A stretch of DNA of 64,000 nucleotides from Candidatus Woesearchaeota archaeon B3_Woes (lineage in GTDB: Archaea; Nanobdellota; Nanobdellia; Woesearchaeales; B3-WOES): NCBI GenBank assembly GCA_005222965.1, contig NJBG01000001.1, forward strand, positions 737,533 through 801,532. Reading direction: 5' to 3'. The stretch's first letter is position 1. Every line of letters begins with the position of its first letter. The translations under genes were made by a program, and so were the position numbers. Positions 16,069 to 24,609 of this stretch are shown in pieces. Below the pieces are notes generated by a model. It had not been told where the DNA came from. It was given only the letters and a program-made list of their open reading frames with translations, and did no database searches.

Positions 16069-17859
16069 ATGCACCATAAAGAAATTACCAATATTTTCTT
16101 GAATTATTTTATAGATAGAGATCATCATTTATTACCAAATCAATCTTTAATACCATCTGAATCTGATTCATCTGGTCTTTTTATAAACTCAGGTATGCAC
16201 ACAATAAAACCTTATTTTTATGGAATAGAAAAACCTCAAAAAAGTAAGCTATGTTCAATACAAAAATGTTTAAGAACAATAGACATTGATAATGTTGGAT
16301 ATAACAGAAGGACTTTAACACTCTTCTCTATGTTAGGCAGTTGGTCAATAAATGATTATTGGAAGGAAGATGCTATTCCACTTGCTTATGAATTATTAGT
16401 AGATAGTTTTGGTTTTGATCCAAATAAGTTAAGTGTTACTTATTTTGAAGGAGATGATAAAGTACCTGAAGATTTAGAAACAAAGGCAGAATGGGAAAAA
16501 GTTGGAGTCCCAGAAGAAAGGATTATAAAATTGGATGGAAAGAACAATTTTTGGTCTGCAGGACCTACAGGTTTATGTGGGCCTTGTACAGAAATTTATT
16601 TTGATAGAGGAGAAGAATATGGTTGCGGAGAAGAAACATGTAAACCTAGTTGTGATTGTGATAGGTATTTGGAAATATGGAATGCAGGGGTATTTATTCA
16701 ATATGACAGACAAAAAGATGGTAGCTTAAAGACTCTCCAACTTATAAGCGTGGATACGGGTGCAGGTCTTGAAAGAATAGCAACTATCTTACAAGGCAAG
16801 GATTCAGTATATGACACCACCATATTTAAACCAATCGTTTCCAATATAATCAGTTCTTGCAGTATAGAAAAAGAAGACTTATCATCAGAAAATAAATATG
16901 TTAGAATCATAGCAGACCATTTAAGAGCCTCAACATTCTTACTAGCCGAAAACATTATTCCAAGCAACATTGATAGAGGTTATGTTTTGAGGAGACTTTT
17001 GAGGAGATCAATAAATCATGCTTCAAGTTTAGGTATTGAGAAAGATGGTCTAGTTGGTGTTGTTGATAAAATAATCCTCAATGAGGGTGAAGAACATACA
17101 TATCTTCAAGAGAACAAGGATATAATATTACTTAATTTTGCTAGAGAATATGATGGATTCATCAAAACCCTAAATAAAGGTAAGAAAAAATTAATGCAAG
17201 CAATTGAAGGATTATTTCAAGGAAGTGAACTGGAATCACAGATAGCATTTAATCTTTTTGATACTTATGGATTCCCATTTGAATTGACAGAGGAAATTTG
17301 TAAACAGAAAGGAATAATAGTTAATCAAAACACATTTAAGGACTTATTACAAGAACACAAAGCCAAATCAAGAGCTGGTTTTCAAAAAAAGTTTAGTTCT
17401 GGTTTAATGACCAGTTCATATATCTGTGTGAAATATCATACTGCAACACATTTACTACATCAGGCTTTGAGGGATGTTTTAGGTGAAGAGGTTGAACAAA
17501 AAGGGAGCAATGTTACCCCAGAAAGATTAAGATTTGATTTTTCATTCCAAAGACCTTTAACACCTGAAGAAATTTCTAATGTAGAAGAGATAGTAAATCA
17601 AAAGATAAAATCTAATTTAAAAATCACAAAAAAAGTAACAAGTTTAGAAGAGGCAATTGCCTCAGGGGCGATAGCATTATTTCAAGATAAGTATGATAAA
17701 AAAATTAATGTCTACTCAATAGGGGATTATTCTAAAGAGGTTTGTAAGGGGCCACATATCCAAGAAACCTCTGAATTAGGGAATTTTAAAATTATTAAAG
17801 AAAAAAGTTCTTCATCAGGTATTAGGAGAATAAGAGCAGTACTAAAAGAGGAATTTTAA
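16069..17859 (+). CDS. alaS: Short alanyl-tRNA synthetase (no C-terminal domain)
   Basis: The 596-residue protein has the AlaRS catalytic core (SGLFINSGMHTIKPYF, TLFSMLGSWS motif 2, SVDTGAGLERI motif 3) and the editing domain (YHTATHLLHQALR HxxxH, KEVCKGPHI). The C-Ala dimerisation/tRNA-elbow domain of about 250-300 residues is missing. A GCGEETCKPSCDCDRYLEIW cysteine cluster could bind zinc. Short bacterial-type AlaRS occurs in CPR bacteria, from memory, so transfer is plausible. Position at the head of a radical-SAM operon inside the accessory island suggests a specialised role, or a second resistant synthetase, rather than necessarily the housekeeping enzyme. Confidence 0.85.
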   Translation: MHHKEITNIFLNYFIDRDHHLLPNQSLIPSESDSSGLFINSGMHTIKPYFYGIEKPQKSKLCSIQKCLRTIDIDNVGYNRRTLTLFSMLGSWSINDYWKEDAIPLAYELLVDSFGFDPNKLSVTYFEGDDKVPEDLETKAEWEKVGVPEERIIKLDGKNNFWSAGPTGLCGPCTEIYFDRGEEYGCGEETCKPSCDCDRYLEIWNAGVFIQYDRQKDGSLKTLQLISVDTGAGLERIATILQGKDSVYDTTIFKPIVSNIISSCSIEKEDLSSENKYVRIIADHLRASTFLLAENIIPSNIDRGYVLRRLLRRSINHASSLGIEKDGLVGVVDKIILNEGEEHTYLQENKDIILLNFAREYDGFIKTLNKGKKKLMQAIEGLFQGSELESQIAFNLFDTYGFPFELTEEICKQKGIIVNQNTFKDLLQEHKAKSRAGFQKKFSSGLMTSSYICVKYHTATHLLHQALRDVLGEEVEQKGSNVTPERLRFDFSFQRPLTPEEISNVEEIVNQKIKSNLKITKKVTSLEEAIASGAIALFQDKYDKKINVYSIGDYSKEVCKGPHIQETSELGNFKIIKEKSSSSGIRRIRAVLKEEF

Positions 17860-17882
17860 TATTAACTAGTTTTGAATACAAA

Positions 17883-19082
17883 ATGAGAATAAAACTTGAT
17901 AAAACCCCAATAAAAAAATTTCAAAAGGAAAATGGTTTTGTTCTATACAATCCACTGAACCACGAGATAGTGTTTAACAAATCAAATCTCCAACCAGCGG
18001 ATGATATATTCTTAGATTCTATTACACTAGAAAGACCTAAATTAAAAAAGGCAAGAGTTGAGCTAACTTTAGGGTGTAATGCTGCATGCAAATATTGTGT
18101 TGTTTTTAAAAATGATGTATCAAATATTGGAAAAACGATGAATCATGGAACAGCTAGAAATATTGCGGCCTTTTTTAATGAAAATATGATGGGTGGTACA
18201 CTCATGTTGATAGGGGGCGAACCCTTGGATGCGTGGGACATAACAAAATATCTCTTTGAGTCTTGTGAAGCAGGAGAGAAAGTACTTTTTACTAATGGTA
18301 CTTTGGTAACTAAAGAGTATGCTAAATTTTTATCTGACCAAAAAGTATTGGTTTTGGTTTCATTAGACGGTATGCATCAACATAACACTCAAAGAGTATA
18401 TTCAGATGGACGCGAGATTTTCGGTGATACAATAAGGGGTCTTCGAACTTTACAAGATGCAAATTCAAAAATCGCTATATCTGCTGTTGTTACAAACCAT
18501 AATGTTTATGATCTTGCAGATATAGTAGAGTTCTATCATAAAGAGCTTAGTGTGGATTCAGTGGGTTTAACAACCCCCCATCATATAAATAATTTTGACT
18601 TTGCACTAGATATAAAAGAATATACTAATCAAATGTTAAATATATTTTCATATTCACAAGAAAATAATATTTATATAGATCAGATAGCAAAGAGAATTAA
18701 AGCTATAGCTCACCAGGATTTTAAAGATAGGGCGTGTAAAATATCGGGAGATCAAATTACTTTTTATCCAGATGGTACAACTAGTCTATGCATAAAAATA
18801 GATAAAATACCTAAATTAAAAGACAAAAAGGCAGATTATTATTTCGAAAAATTGCCAATCTTTGACTCTAGTTGCGTGGAGTGTACTGCTATAGGTGTTT
18901 GCGGAGGAGGTTGTTATTTAGATGCTTTTTATGATCCTACTGGTAGGGATCAAAGGGATTGTTATTTTTACCCAAAATTAGTTGAGCATATTATATGGGA
19001 TATGAAAGACTTAGTTGATGAAAAAGGCAAAATATCCAAAGAAAAAAGGATCCTAAAATACAAGGGTATGTTACATGAATAA
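17883..19082 (+). CDS. Radical SAM protein with SPASM-type C-terminal clusters
   Basis: The 399-residue protein has the radical SAM CxxxCxxC motif in LTLGCNAACKYCVVF (residues about 65-75). GGEPLD follows, and a C-terminal cysteine-rich region (CKISGDQ, SLCIKID, SSCVECTAIGVCGGGCY, RDCYF) matches SPASM auxiliary Fe-S clusters. Such enzymes commonly modify peptides (RiPP maturases) or act as anaerobic sulfatase-type maturases. A short N-terminal region of about 50 residues could bind a leader peptide, but no precursor peptide is evident next to it. It overlaps the next gene by 8 nt. Confidence 0.85.
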   Translation: MRIKLDKTPIKKFQKENGFVLYNPLNHEIVFNKSNLQPADDIFLDSITLERPKLKKARVELTLGCNAACKYCVVFKNDVSNIGKTMNHGTARNIAAFFNENMMGGTLMLIGGEPLDAWDITKYLFESCEAGEKVLFTNGTLVTKEYAKFLSDQKVLVLVSLDGMHQHNTQRVYSDGREIFGDTIRGLRTLQDANSKIAISAVVTNHNVYDLADIVEFYHKELSVDSVGLTTPHHINNFDFALDIKEYTNQMLNIFSYSQENNIYIDQIAKRIKAIAHQDFKDRACKISGDQITFYPDGTTSLCIKIDKIPKLKDKKADYYFEKLPIFDSSCVECTAIGVCGGGCYLDAFYDPTGRDQRDCYFYPKLVEHIIWDMKDLVDEKGKISKEKRILKYKGMLHE

Positions 19083-22000
19083 CGTATTAAAAGAGATAGA
19101 AAGGATAAAGAGTAGTGAGAAAATCCTATTTAAATTGGATAAAAATAAAAAATATAAAATCACTCTTTGTTATCCAGATACCTATACAACAGGTATGCCA
19201 AACTTAGGAATCCAATATTTCTTCAAAGAAATTAACACAAGGAATGATTTTTTTGCTGGCAGGTGTTATTTGCCTAATAAAAAGGTTTGGAAAAAAATAG
19301 TAGAGTGTAATCTACCTTTATATGATTGGGATTCTTTGGAAGAATTAAAAAATTCTGATATACTTTCTTTTACAGTTTCTTTTGAAGATGAATTTGTGAA
19401 TATCGTAAGAATGTTAAAATTTGCAGGAATTAATCCCATCGCTTCAGAAAGGAAAGAAAAAGGTCCTTTGATAATTGCAGGGGGTCCGTGTTCTAGTTAT
19501 AATCCTGAACCATTTTCAAAATTTATAGATGCTTTTGTTATAGGTGAAGGAGAAACAATGATACATAAATTGCTAGATATTTACAAGAATTCTGAGGATA
19601 AAAAAAGTTTTCTTAGAAATATAGATGTTTTAGAATCTGTCTATGTCCCTTCATTCTATGATTTCGAGTTTGAAGGCAAAAGAATAAAAAAAATTATCAT
19701 AAATGGAAAGGAAAATGTTTATAGAAACTATGTTAAAAATCTCGACAAATCCCCTATTTGTTCTACAATAATAAATAAAAAATCACAATATAAAGAAGAA
19801 GTTTTCTCAATAGAAGTTTCAAGAGGATGCAGGATGCATTGCAGGTTTTGTTATATAGGTAACCATTTTAGAAAACAAAGGGTGTTATCTCTCAACAAAA
19901 TAAAAGAACTCATTAATGAAGGGAAAAAATATACAAAAAACATAAAACTTTTTTACGAGGTTTTACCACCTAAGTATTATTCTGATTTATTCAAAGTTTT
20001 ATTGGACTTTGTTAAAAAAGATGACATAAAACTTAAATTAGGATCATTTAGAGTAGAATACCTAAACAGTAATATCGTTAATGTTGTTGCCATGGGTAAC
20101 CAAGACAAGATTATCATTGCTCCAGAAACAAGCGAAGGTAAACTGAGAAATTTCATAAATAAAGGTCAAATGAGCGACGAAAAAGTAAAAAATGCTGTTA
20201 AATTATGTCTCGAAAAAAGCATAAAAAATTTTGGTTTATATCTTATGGTTGGAATACCCACAGAAACCAAAAAAGATATAGACTCTTTGATAAATCTTAT
20301 TATAGATGTTTTTAATATAATAAAGGATAGAAACAAGAAGGGGATTTTAGAAGTCCATATAAATGCATACTTCCCTAAACCACTAACACCTTTGCAGCTG
20401 GAAAGAAACATATCTCAAAAAGAAGCAATAGGAAAAATAGAGTATATACAATCTAAGATTAAAATAAGATTAAATAGTGAGGATTTTAAAAGAGTGCATT
20501 TTAAAACAATAGTTTATGATGAGATATCTTACAGCCAACCCATCCTAACAAGGGGGGATAGACGTCTAGGGAATGTTTTACTTGATGTATGTAAACTAAC
20601 TTATCCTTACACAAACAAAACACCAACACCCGAAATATGGGACTATGCATTAAGAAAAAATAGACTAGAAGCAAAATATTACTATCGTGAAAGGGATTCT
20701 ACTGAAATTATGCCGTGGCATATAATAAAAAATAATACTAGCAAAACCTACTTTATGAGAGAAAGGGAGAGAGCATATAAAGGTCAGCTAACTGATCCTT
20801 GTCATCATTCATCATGTGATGTTTGTAAATCTTGTCTAGATGTAAACCAATTAATGAAGATTGTTATAGTTTGTCCACCATTAAAAGCACCTATAAAATC
20901 ATGGAGATACTGCCCCTATCATAATTGGAAATTTTCTTTTAGTACAGGCGATCATGGTTACTCGGGCGTAAATATGCCTATATGTTTAATTGCTTCTTTT
21001 TTGAGGAAAAAAGGCATTAATGTTGATATTCTTGACGCTTTTTTTGAAGATATTTCGATAGAAGATACTATAGAAAAGATATCTAAATATAGCATTATAG
21101 GGATAACTGTACATTCTAATGTCAATCTTACCGACATAAAAAAAATAATAAAGAAATTAAGAAGTCTAAGAAAAAATCATAAGATAGTACTTGGAGGTCA
21201 CTATCCTTCATATTTCCCTGAGAAATGTATAAATGAGCTAGATGCAGATTTTGTTATAAGGGGAGAAGGAGAAGAATCAATGTTTGAATTAATTCAATGT
21301 TTACAAGAAGGTTTTGATTTAACTAAAGTAAAAGGGTTGACATTTAAACAAAAGGGTAGAATCTTTAGTAACGAACCAAGGGAAAAAATAAATAACCTGG
21401 ATAGTTTACCTTTTATGGCGAGAGATTATATACAAAAAGAACTTGAACTTAAATTTGTCCCTGCTATATCTTCGAGTAGAGGTTGTGATTATTCAGGATG
21501 TTCTTTTTGTGATATTGCTTCTTTTCAAAAAACATCAATTGGTCCTGTTTGGAGAGGGAGATCTGCTAAGAATATAGTAGATGAGATAGAATACATAACC
21601 AAAAAGTGGAAATTTAATAAATTTAAATTTGTTGATCCAAATTTTGTAGGGGGGAAAAATGGGAGAAAAAGAGCTTATAAAATCGCAGACGAAATTATCA
21701 AAAGAGGATTAAAAGTTAGATATATGTTTGACACAAGAGTAGATGAGATTAATAAAAAATTGTTTAAAAAGTTATATAAATCTGGTTTAAGGATGGTTTA
21801 TCTCGGAGTCGAATCCTGTATCCAGAGGCAACTTGATTATTTTAATAAAAATACAACGCTTCAATCAAACAAAAAAGCTATAAAAACTTTAAGAGAGACA
21901 GGCATTATACCTCTTTTTGGAATCATAGTATTTGAACCAACAACAACCCTAGAAGAAATTAGAAAAAACTTTGACTACTTTATTTCGAAAGGTGGATTCA

Positions 22001-22416
22001 ATATTTATAGGTTTGTTAGAGGAATTATTCCTAGATTTGGTACACCTATGATGGATATGTTCGAAAAACAAGGCATACTCATAAAATCTTATCCTGACTA
22101 TAAATACAAATTCGAGAATAAAGAAGTAAGGGTACTTTTTAATAAATCAGATATATATGCACAAAATGTTTTTTTGATTGAAAAAAAGTATAAAGAAAAA
22201 ATATTGAAAAAAATATCAAAAGAAATTAACAGACCTTTCTTTTTACATTTAGAGAGATTCCTAAAACAAAAAACCATTGAACATTTTGAACTTTTATTAA
22301 AGGAGTTTGAAATAAACAAAGATGTTTCTCCTCAACTTATAGATAAAATGATCAAAAATTTTAGTAAAGAAATAGAAACAGAATTTAAAACTAAATTAGA
22401 AAATGCCAAGATTTAG
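19075..22416 (+). CDS. Double B12-binding radical SAM protein (fusion of two modules)
   Basis: The 1113-residue protein contains two full B12-radical-SAM modules. The first has a cobalamin-type domain (LIIAGGPCSSYNPEPFSKF, AFVIGEGET) and CxxxCxxC in SRGCRMHCRFCYIG near residue 255. The second restarts with MKIVIVCPPLKAPIKSWRYC near residue 598, followed by ICLIASFLRKKGINVDILDA, VLGGHYPSYFP, FVIRGEGEESM, and the cluster motif SSRGCDYSGCSFCDIA near 805. These families catalyse methylations or rearrangements at unactivated carbons. A bridging Cys-rich segment (CHHSSCDVCKSCLDV) lies between them. It is coupled by overlap to both neighbours. Confidence 0.82.
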   Translation: MNNVLKEIERIKSSEKILFKLDKNKKYKITLCYPDTYTTGMPNLGIQYFFKEINTRNDFFAGRCYLPNKKVWKKIVECNLPLYDWDSLEELKNSDILSFTVSFEDEFVNIVRMLKFAGINPIASERKEKGPLIIAGGPCSSYNPEPFSKFIDAFVIGEGETMIHKLLDIYKNSEDKKSFLRNIDVLESVYVPSFYDFEFEGKRIKKIIINGKENVYRNYVKNLDKSPICSTIINKKSQYKEEVFSIEVSRGCRMHCRFCYIGNHFRKQRVLSLNKIKELINEGKKYTKNIKLFYEVLPPKYYSDLFKVLLDFVKKDDIKLKLGSFRVEYLNSNIVNVVAMGNQDKIIIAPETSEGKLRNFINKGQMSDEKVKNAVKLCLEKSIKNFGLYLMVGIPTETKKDIDSLINLIIDVFNIIKDRNKKGILEVHINAYFPKPLTPLQLERNISQKEAIGKIEYIQSKIKIRLNSEDFKRVHFKTIVYDEISYSQPILTRGDRRLGNVLLDVCKLTYPYTNKTPTPEIWDYALRKNRLEAKYYYRERDSTEIMPWHIIKNNTSKTYFMRERERAYKGQLTDPCHHSSCDVCKSCLDVNQLMKIVIVCPPLKAPIKSWRYCPYHNWKFSFSTGDHGYSGVNMPICLIASFLRKKGINVDILDAFFEDISIEDTIEKISKYSIIGITVHSNVNLTDIKKIIKKLRSLRKNHKIVLGGHYPSYFPEKCINELDADFVIRGEGEESMFELIQCLQEGFDLTKVKGLTFKQKGRIFSNEPREKINNLDSLPFMARDYIQKELELKFVPAISSSRGCDYSGCSFCDIASFQKTSIGPVWRGRSAKNIVDEIEYITKKWKFNKFKFVDPNFVGGKNGRKRAYKIADEIIKRGLKVRYMFDTRVDEINKKLFKKLYKSGLRMVYLGVESCIQRQLDYFNKNTTLQSNKKAIKTLRETGIIPLFGIIVFEPTTTLEEIRKNFDYFISKGGFNIYRFVRGIIPRFGTPMMDMFEKQGILIKSYPDYKYKFENKEVRVLFNKSDIYAQNVFLIEKKYKEKILKKISKEINRPFFLHLERFLKQKTIEHFELLLKEFEINKDVSPQLIDKMIKNFSKEIETEFKTKLENAKI

Positions 22417-23140
22417 TATGAGTGAATGGAAAAAAGAAGGATTTGATATTAGAATATTAGATAAACCCGTCCAATATGCGAATCTAGACAGGATGTGTTT
22501 GACACACCCCTGCTATTTTCATTTTAATAATTATCAAGCGAGCAATTTTTATTCATTAGAATCTGTTTTTGATGGAGGACTTAAATTTTTAGTTCTTGCT
22601 TTTCCAAAAAATAAAGATTTGAGTAGAAAATCAAAATTTGATGTAGATTCAATAGATGATTATATAGCCTTTTATAAGAGTATAAATGGTAATGATTATG
22701 AATTTAATTTTGTTGAACAGATAGAGGGTATAAAAAAAGGGTTTGTAGGGGTTGCTATTTCAGATGAAAAAGGCAATGTTTTGATAGAGTGTTATAAACA
22801 ACCTTATGAAACAAATGTATATAAATTTACTAGCGGATCATGCGATCCAGTTAACATTTCTTCTTTTTTATTTATGGATTATGGAGATTTAACTTTAGCA
22901 GATGTTGGTAAAGCAAAACCTTCTTTGAGAATACTCAAGGATATTGAGCAAAAAGTCGATCTTTTTTTTGGATACTTTGAATTCATTTATGGAAAAACAG
23001 AACATCTAGGAGAATGCATCTATTTTACAGATCATCAAACAGACAAGAATTTTTTAAGCAGTCTTTATTCTTCCATGGATGAACTAGGAAATGTAACAAA
23101 AAGATTAAATGCTAGTATAATAAAATCTTGTTTAGATTAA
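22403..23140 (+). CDS. Unknown 245-aa protein at the end of the radical-SAM operon
   Basis: I do not recognise a family. The protein is soluble with a mixed alpha/beta pattern, including GGLKFLVLAFPKNKD, FVGVAISDEKGNVLIECYK, VYKFTSGSCDPVN and a C-terminal helical region. It overlaps the double radical-SAM gene by 14 nt, so it is likely a partner, substrate carrier or downstream enzyme of that pathway. Confidence 0.6.
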   Translation: MPRFSMSEWKKEGFDIRILDKPVQYANLDRMCLTHPCYFHFNNYQASNFYSLESVFDGGLKFLVLAFPKNKDLSRKSKFDVDSIDDYIAFYKSINGNDYEFNFVEQIEGIKKGFVGVAISDEKGNVLIECYKQPYETNVYKFTSGSCDPVNISSFLFMDYGDLTLADVGKAKPSLRILKDIEQKVDLFFGYFEFIYGKTEHLGECIYFTDHQTDKNFLSSLYSSMDELGNVTKRLNASIIKSCLD

Positions 23141-23274
23141 TGAATCTTTCTTCGTTCTGCCACTAAAGTTTCCATTTTATGTATCTATTATAATTTTTGT
23201 TTTATTAAACTGAAAAAATTCTTTAAAACCCATTTAAGAATATTATATTTTGGTTTATATAAATGTATAGTACA

Positions 23275-23335
23275 ATCACAACAACAGCCTTAGTAATCGG
23301 CTTCCACATCTCTAGAAAACAACAGAAATAATTAT
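23275..23335 (+). repeat. 3'-end repeat, copy E
   Basis: This copy reads ATCACAACAACAGCC, TTAGTAATCGGC, TTCCACATCTCTAGAAAACA and ACAGAAATAATT, closest to copies A and D. It closes the 10.8 kb module that starts after copy D. The 5'-most block (CTTTTTGTTAT) is absent. Confidence 0.8.
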
Positions 23336-23339
23336 TTAT

Positions 23340-24188
23340 TTATCTTATACTAACTTGTTGTTGCTTTTGTACACATTCCTTTCTGTACATTTTTACTCTT
23401 TTTATCAACTGCTTTTCTTCTTTGTCTAATCTTCGCTTTTGTGAATAAAGCTCTAATCCTCTATCAAAAGCCCCTACTGCTTCATCATACTGTTCTAATA
23501 ACATAAGAGACCTTCCTATTCCAATGTCAAAAAAAGGAAAATTTGAGTCAATACACTTTCCTTTATTAAAATATAATAAAGCTAATTTAGGATTTTCTTT
23601 ACCTAAATATACATTACCAATACTTTGGTAATTTTCCTTCGCTTTTTTGTCTGAATTAAGAGTTTCTTTAAATGAGTCTAGTGCTTCATCCAATCTCCCT
23701 TGGAAATGATATGCAAGTCCAATATTATAGGTTGTTATAGGATGCCCACCACTTAATACATTAGCAGATTTAAAAGCCTCTAATGCTTCATCATATTTTC
23801 CTTGATTAAGTAACTTTTTACCTATTGCATTCATATTTCCACCAGCTCTTGATAAATCAGATAAAACAGACCTTCCTTTTAATCCATTATCAACAGCCAA
23901 ACCAAACTCAGATAAAGATGCATCATAATATTCATCAACATCTTCTTCATATAGTTGACTTAATTCAAAATGTAAATTAGGATCTTTAGGTTTTTCTTCT
24001 ATTCTTTGTTGTAATTGTGATATTCTTGATTCTAAAGAATTACCTATTTGTTCTTGTACAAAACTTCCATCTAAAGAACCACTTGCTTGTTCTTGTCCAA
24101 AAACTTTAGAAAGATAGGAAAAAGCAGAAGCTAATACAACTCCTTTTGCTACATCTTTTCCTAATCCTAAAAACTCTCTTCTATTCAT
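23340..24188 (-). CDS. Tat-exported TPR-repeat protein
   Basis: The 282-residue protein begins MNRREFLGLGKDVAKGVVLA, a twin-arginine signal (RREFLG) with a moderately hydrophobic core ending near FGQEQ. The rest is helical with TPR-like repeats, clearest in GKYDEALEAFKSANVLSGGH, GRLDEALDSFKETLNSDKKA and EQYDEAVGAFDRGLELYSQ. It should be an extracytoplasmic protein-binding scaffold. A TATA box (24211-24219) lies about 27 nt before the ATG at 24188. It lies directly after repeat E, so it may be the last insert or the original neighbour. Confidence 0.8.
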   Translation of the reverse strand: MNRREFLGLGKDVAKGVVLASAFSYLSKVFGQEQASGSLDGSFVQEQIGNSLESRISQLQQRIEEKPKDPNLHFELSQLYEEDVDEYYDASLSEFGLAVDNGLKGRSVLSDLSRAGGNMNAIGKKLLNQGKYDEALEAFKSANVLSGGHPITTYNIGLAYHFQGRLDEALDSFKETLNSDKKAKENYQSIGNVYLGKENPKLALLYFNKGKCIDSNFPFFDIGIGRSLMLLEQYDEAVGAFDRGLELYSQKRRLDKEEKQLIKRVKMYRKECVQKQQQVSIR

Positions 24189-24269
24189 ACTCTTCTATTG
24201 ACAAAACTACTATATAAATCTTTCGTTTTTGTAATAACTTACTAGTGAGGACAAAAACATATATAACAA

Positions 24270-24331
24270 ATTACAGAATATGTAATCCATTACAGAAATC
24301 TTTAAAAACAAACAAATATAACACATTACAG
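24270..24331 (+). promoter_or_regulatory. Operator-like ATTACAG array upstream of the surface cluster
   Basis: ATTACAG occurs at about 24270, 24289 and 24325, and the middle copy forms the palindrome TGTAATCCATTACA at 24281-24294. TTTAAAAAC near 24301 may be the TATA element. The array lies before the first gene of the surface-protein cluster. Confidence 0.4.
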
Positions 24332-24342
24332 TGGGTGGTATT

Positions 24343-24609
24343 TTGCAAAAAAAAGAGTTGACAGACTATAGTTTATTTCTTTATTCTTTTCCTAGAGATA
24401 TGGCCCCAAAAGACAAGGTTAAATTTCTAAGAGAATTCTTTGGTTATCACATTTCAAAAAACGGAAAAAGTTATTCTTATGGTGGTTTATTAAAAAAACT
24501 AGGAGGAAATAAACTTTCCAATACTTCCTTTCTAATTCCTCCAAGAAATAATAAAATAATTGAAGCTTATCTACAATCAAGAGGTGTTGATTTTGTTGTC
24601 AAAGAATAA
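24343..24609 (+). CDS. Unknown small protein leading the surface-protein cluster
   Basis: The TTG at 24343 is favoured because GGTGGT ends 3 nt before it; a GTG at 24331 overlaps this site. The product is about 88 residues, basic, and probably helical with YSFPRDMAPKDKVKFLREFF and a C-terminal IIEAYLQSRGVDFVV helix. That gives it the feel of a small DNA-binding or regulatory protein. It overlaps the following giant membrane-protein gene by 17 nt, so it may regulate or be co-translated with it. No family is recognised. Confidence 0.6.
   Translation: MQKKELTDYSLFLYSFPRDMAPKDKVKFLREFFGYHISKNGKSYSYGGLLKKLGGNKLSNTSFLIPPRNNKIIEAYLQSRGVDFVVKE

Larger units (their letters stand above)
7655..23335. 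mobile_element. Accessory island of modules separated by 3'-end repeats
   Basis: Five same-orientation copies of one 50-75 bp sequence (A 7589, B 9621, C 10831, D 12366, E 23275) separate four gene modules of about 1-11 kb. A is the real 3' end of a gene and the rest are partial copies of it. This is what repeated insertion at the 3' end of a protein-coding gene would leave, since each event restores the gene and leaves a partial attachment site. No integrase or transposase is visible in the island. Serial duplication and decay of the cupredoxin-like gene is the main alternative. Confidence 0.45.

Noticed and set aside
7589-23335. Integron with attC sites
   Set aside because: The repeats are copies of a gene's coding 3' end without the paired inverted core sites of attC, the inserted genes face both ways, and no integron integrase is visible.
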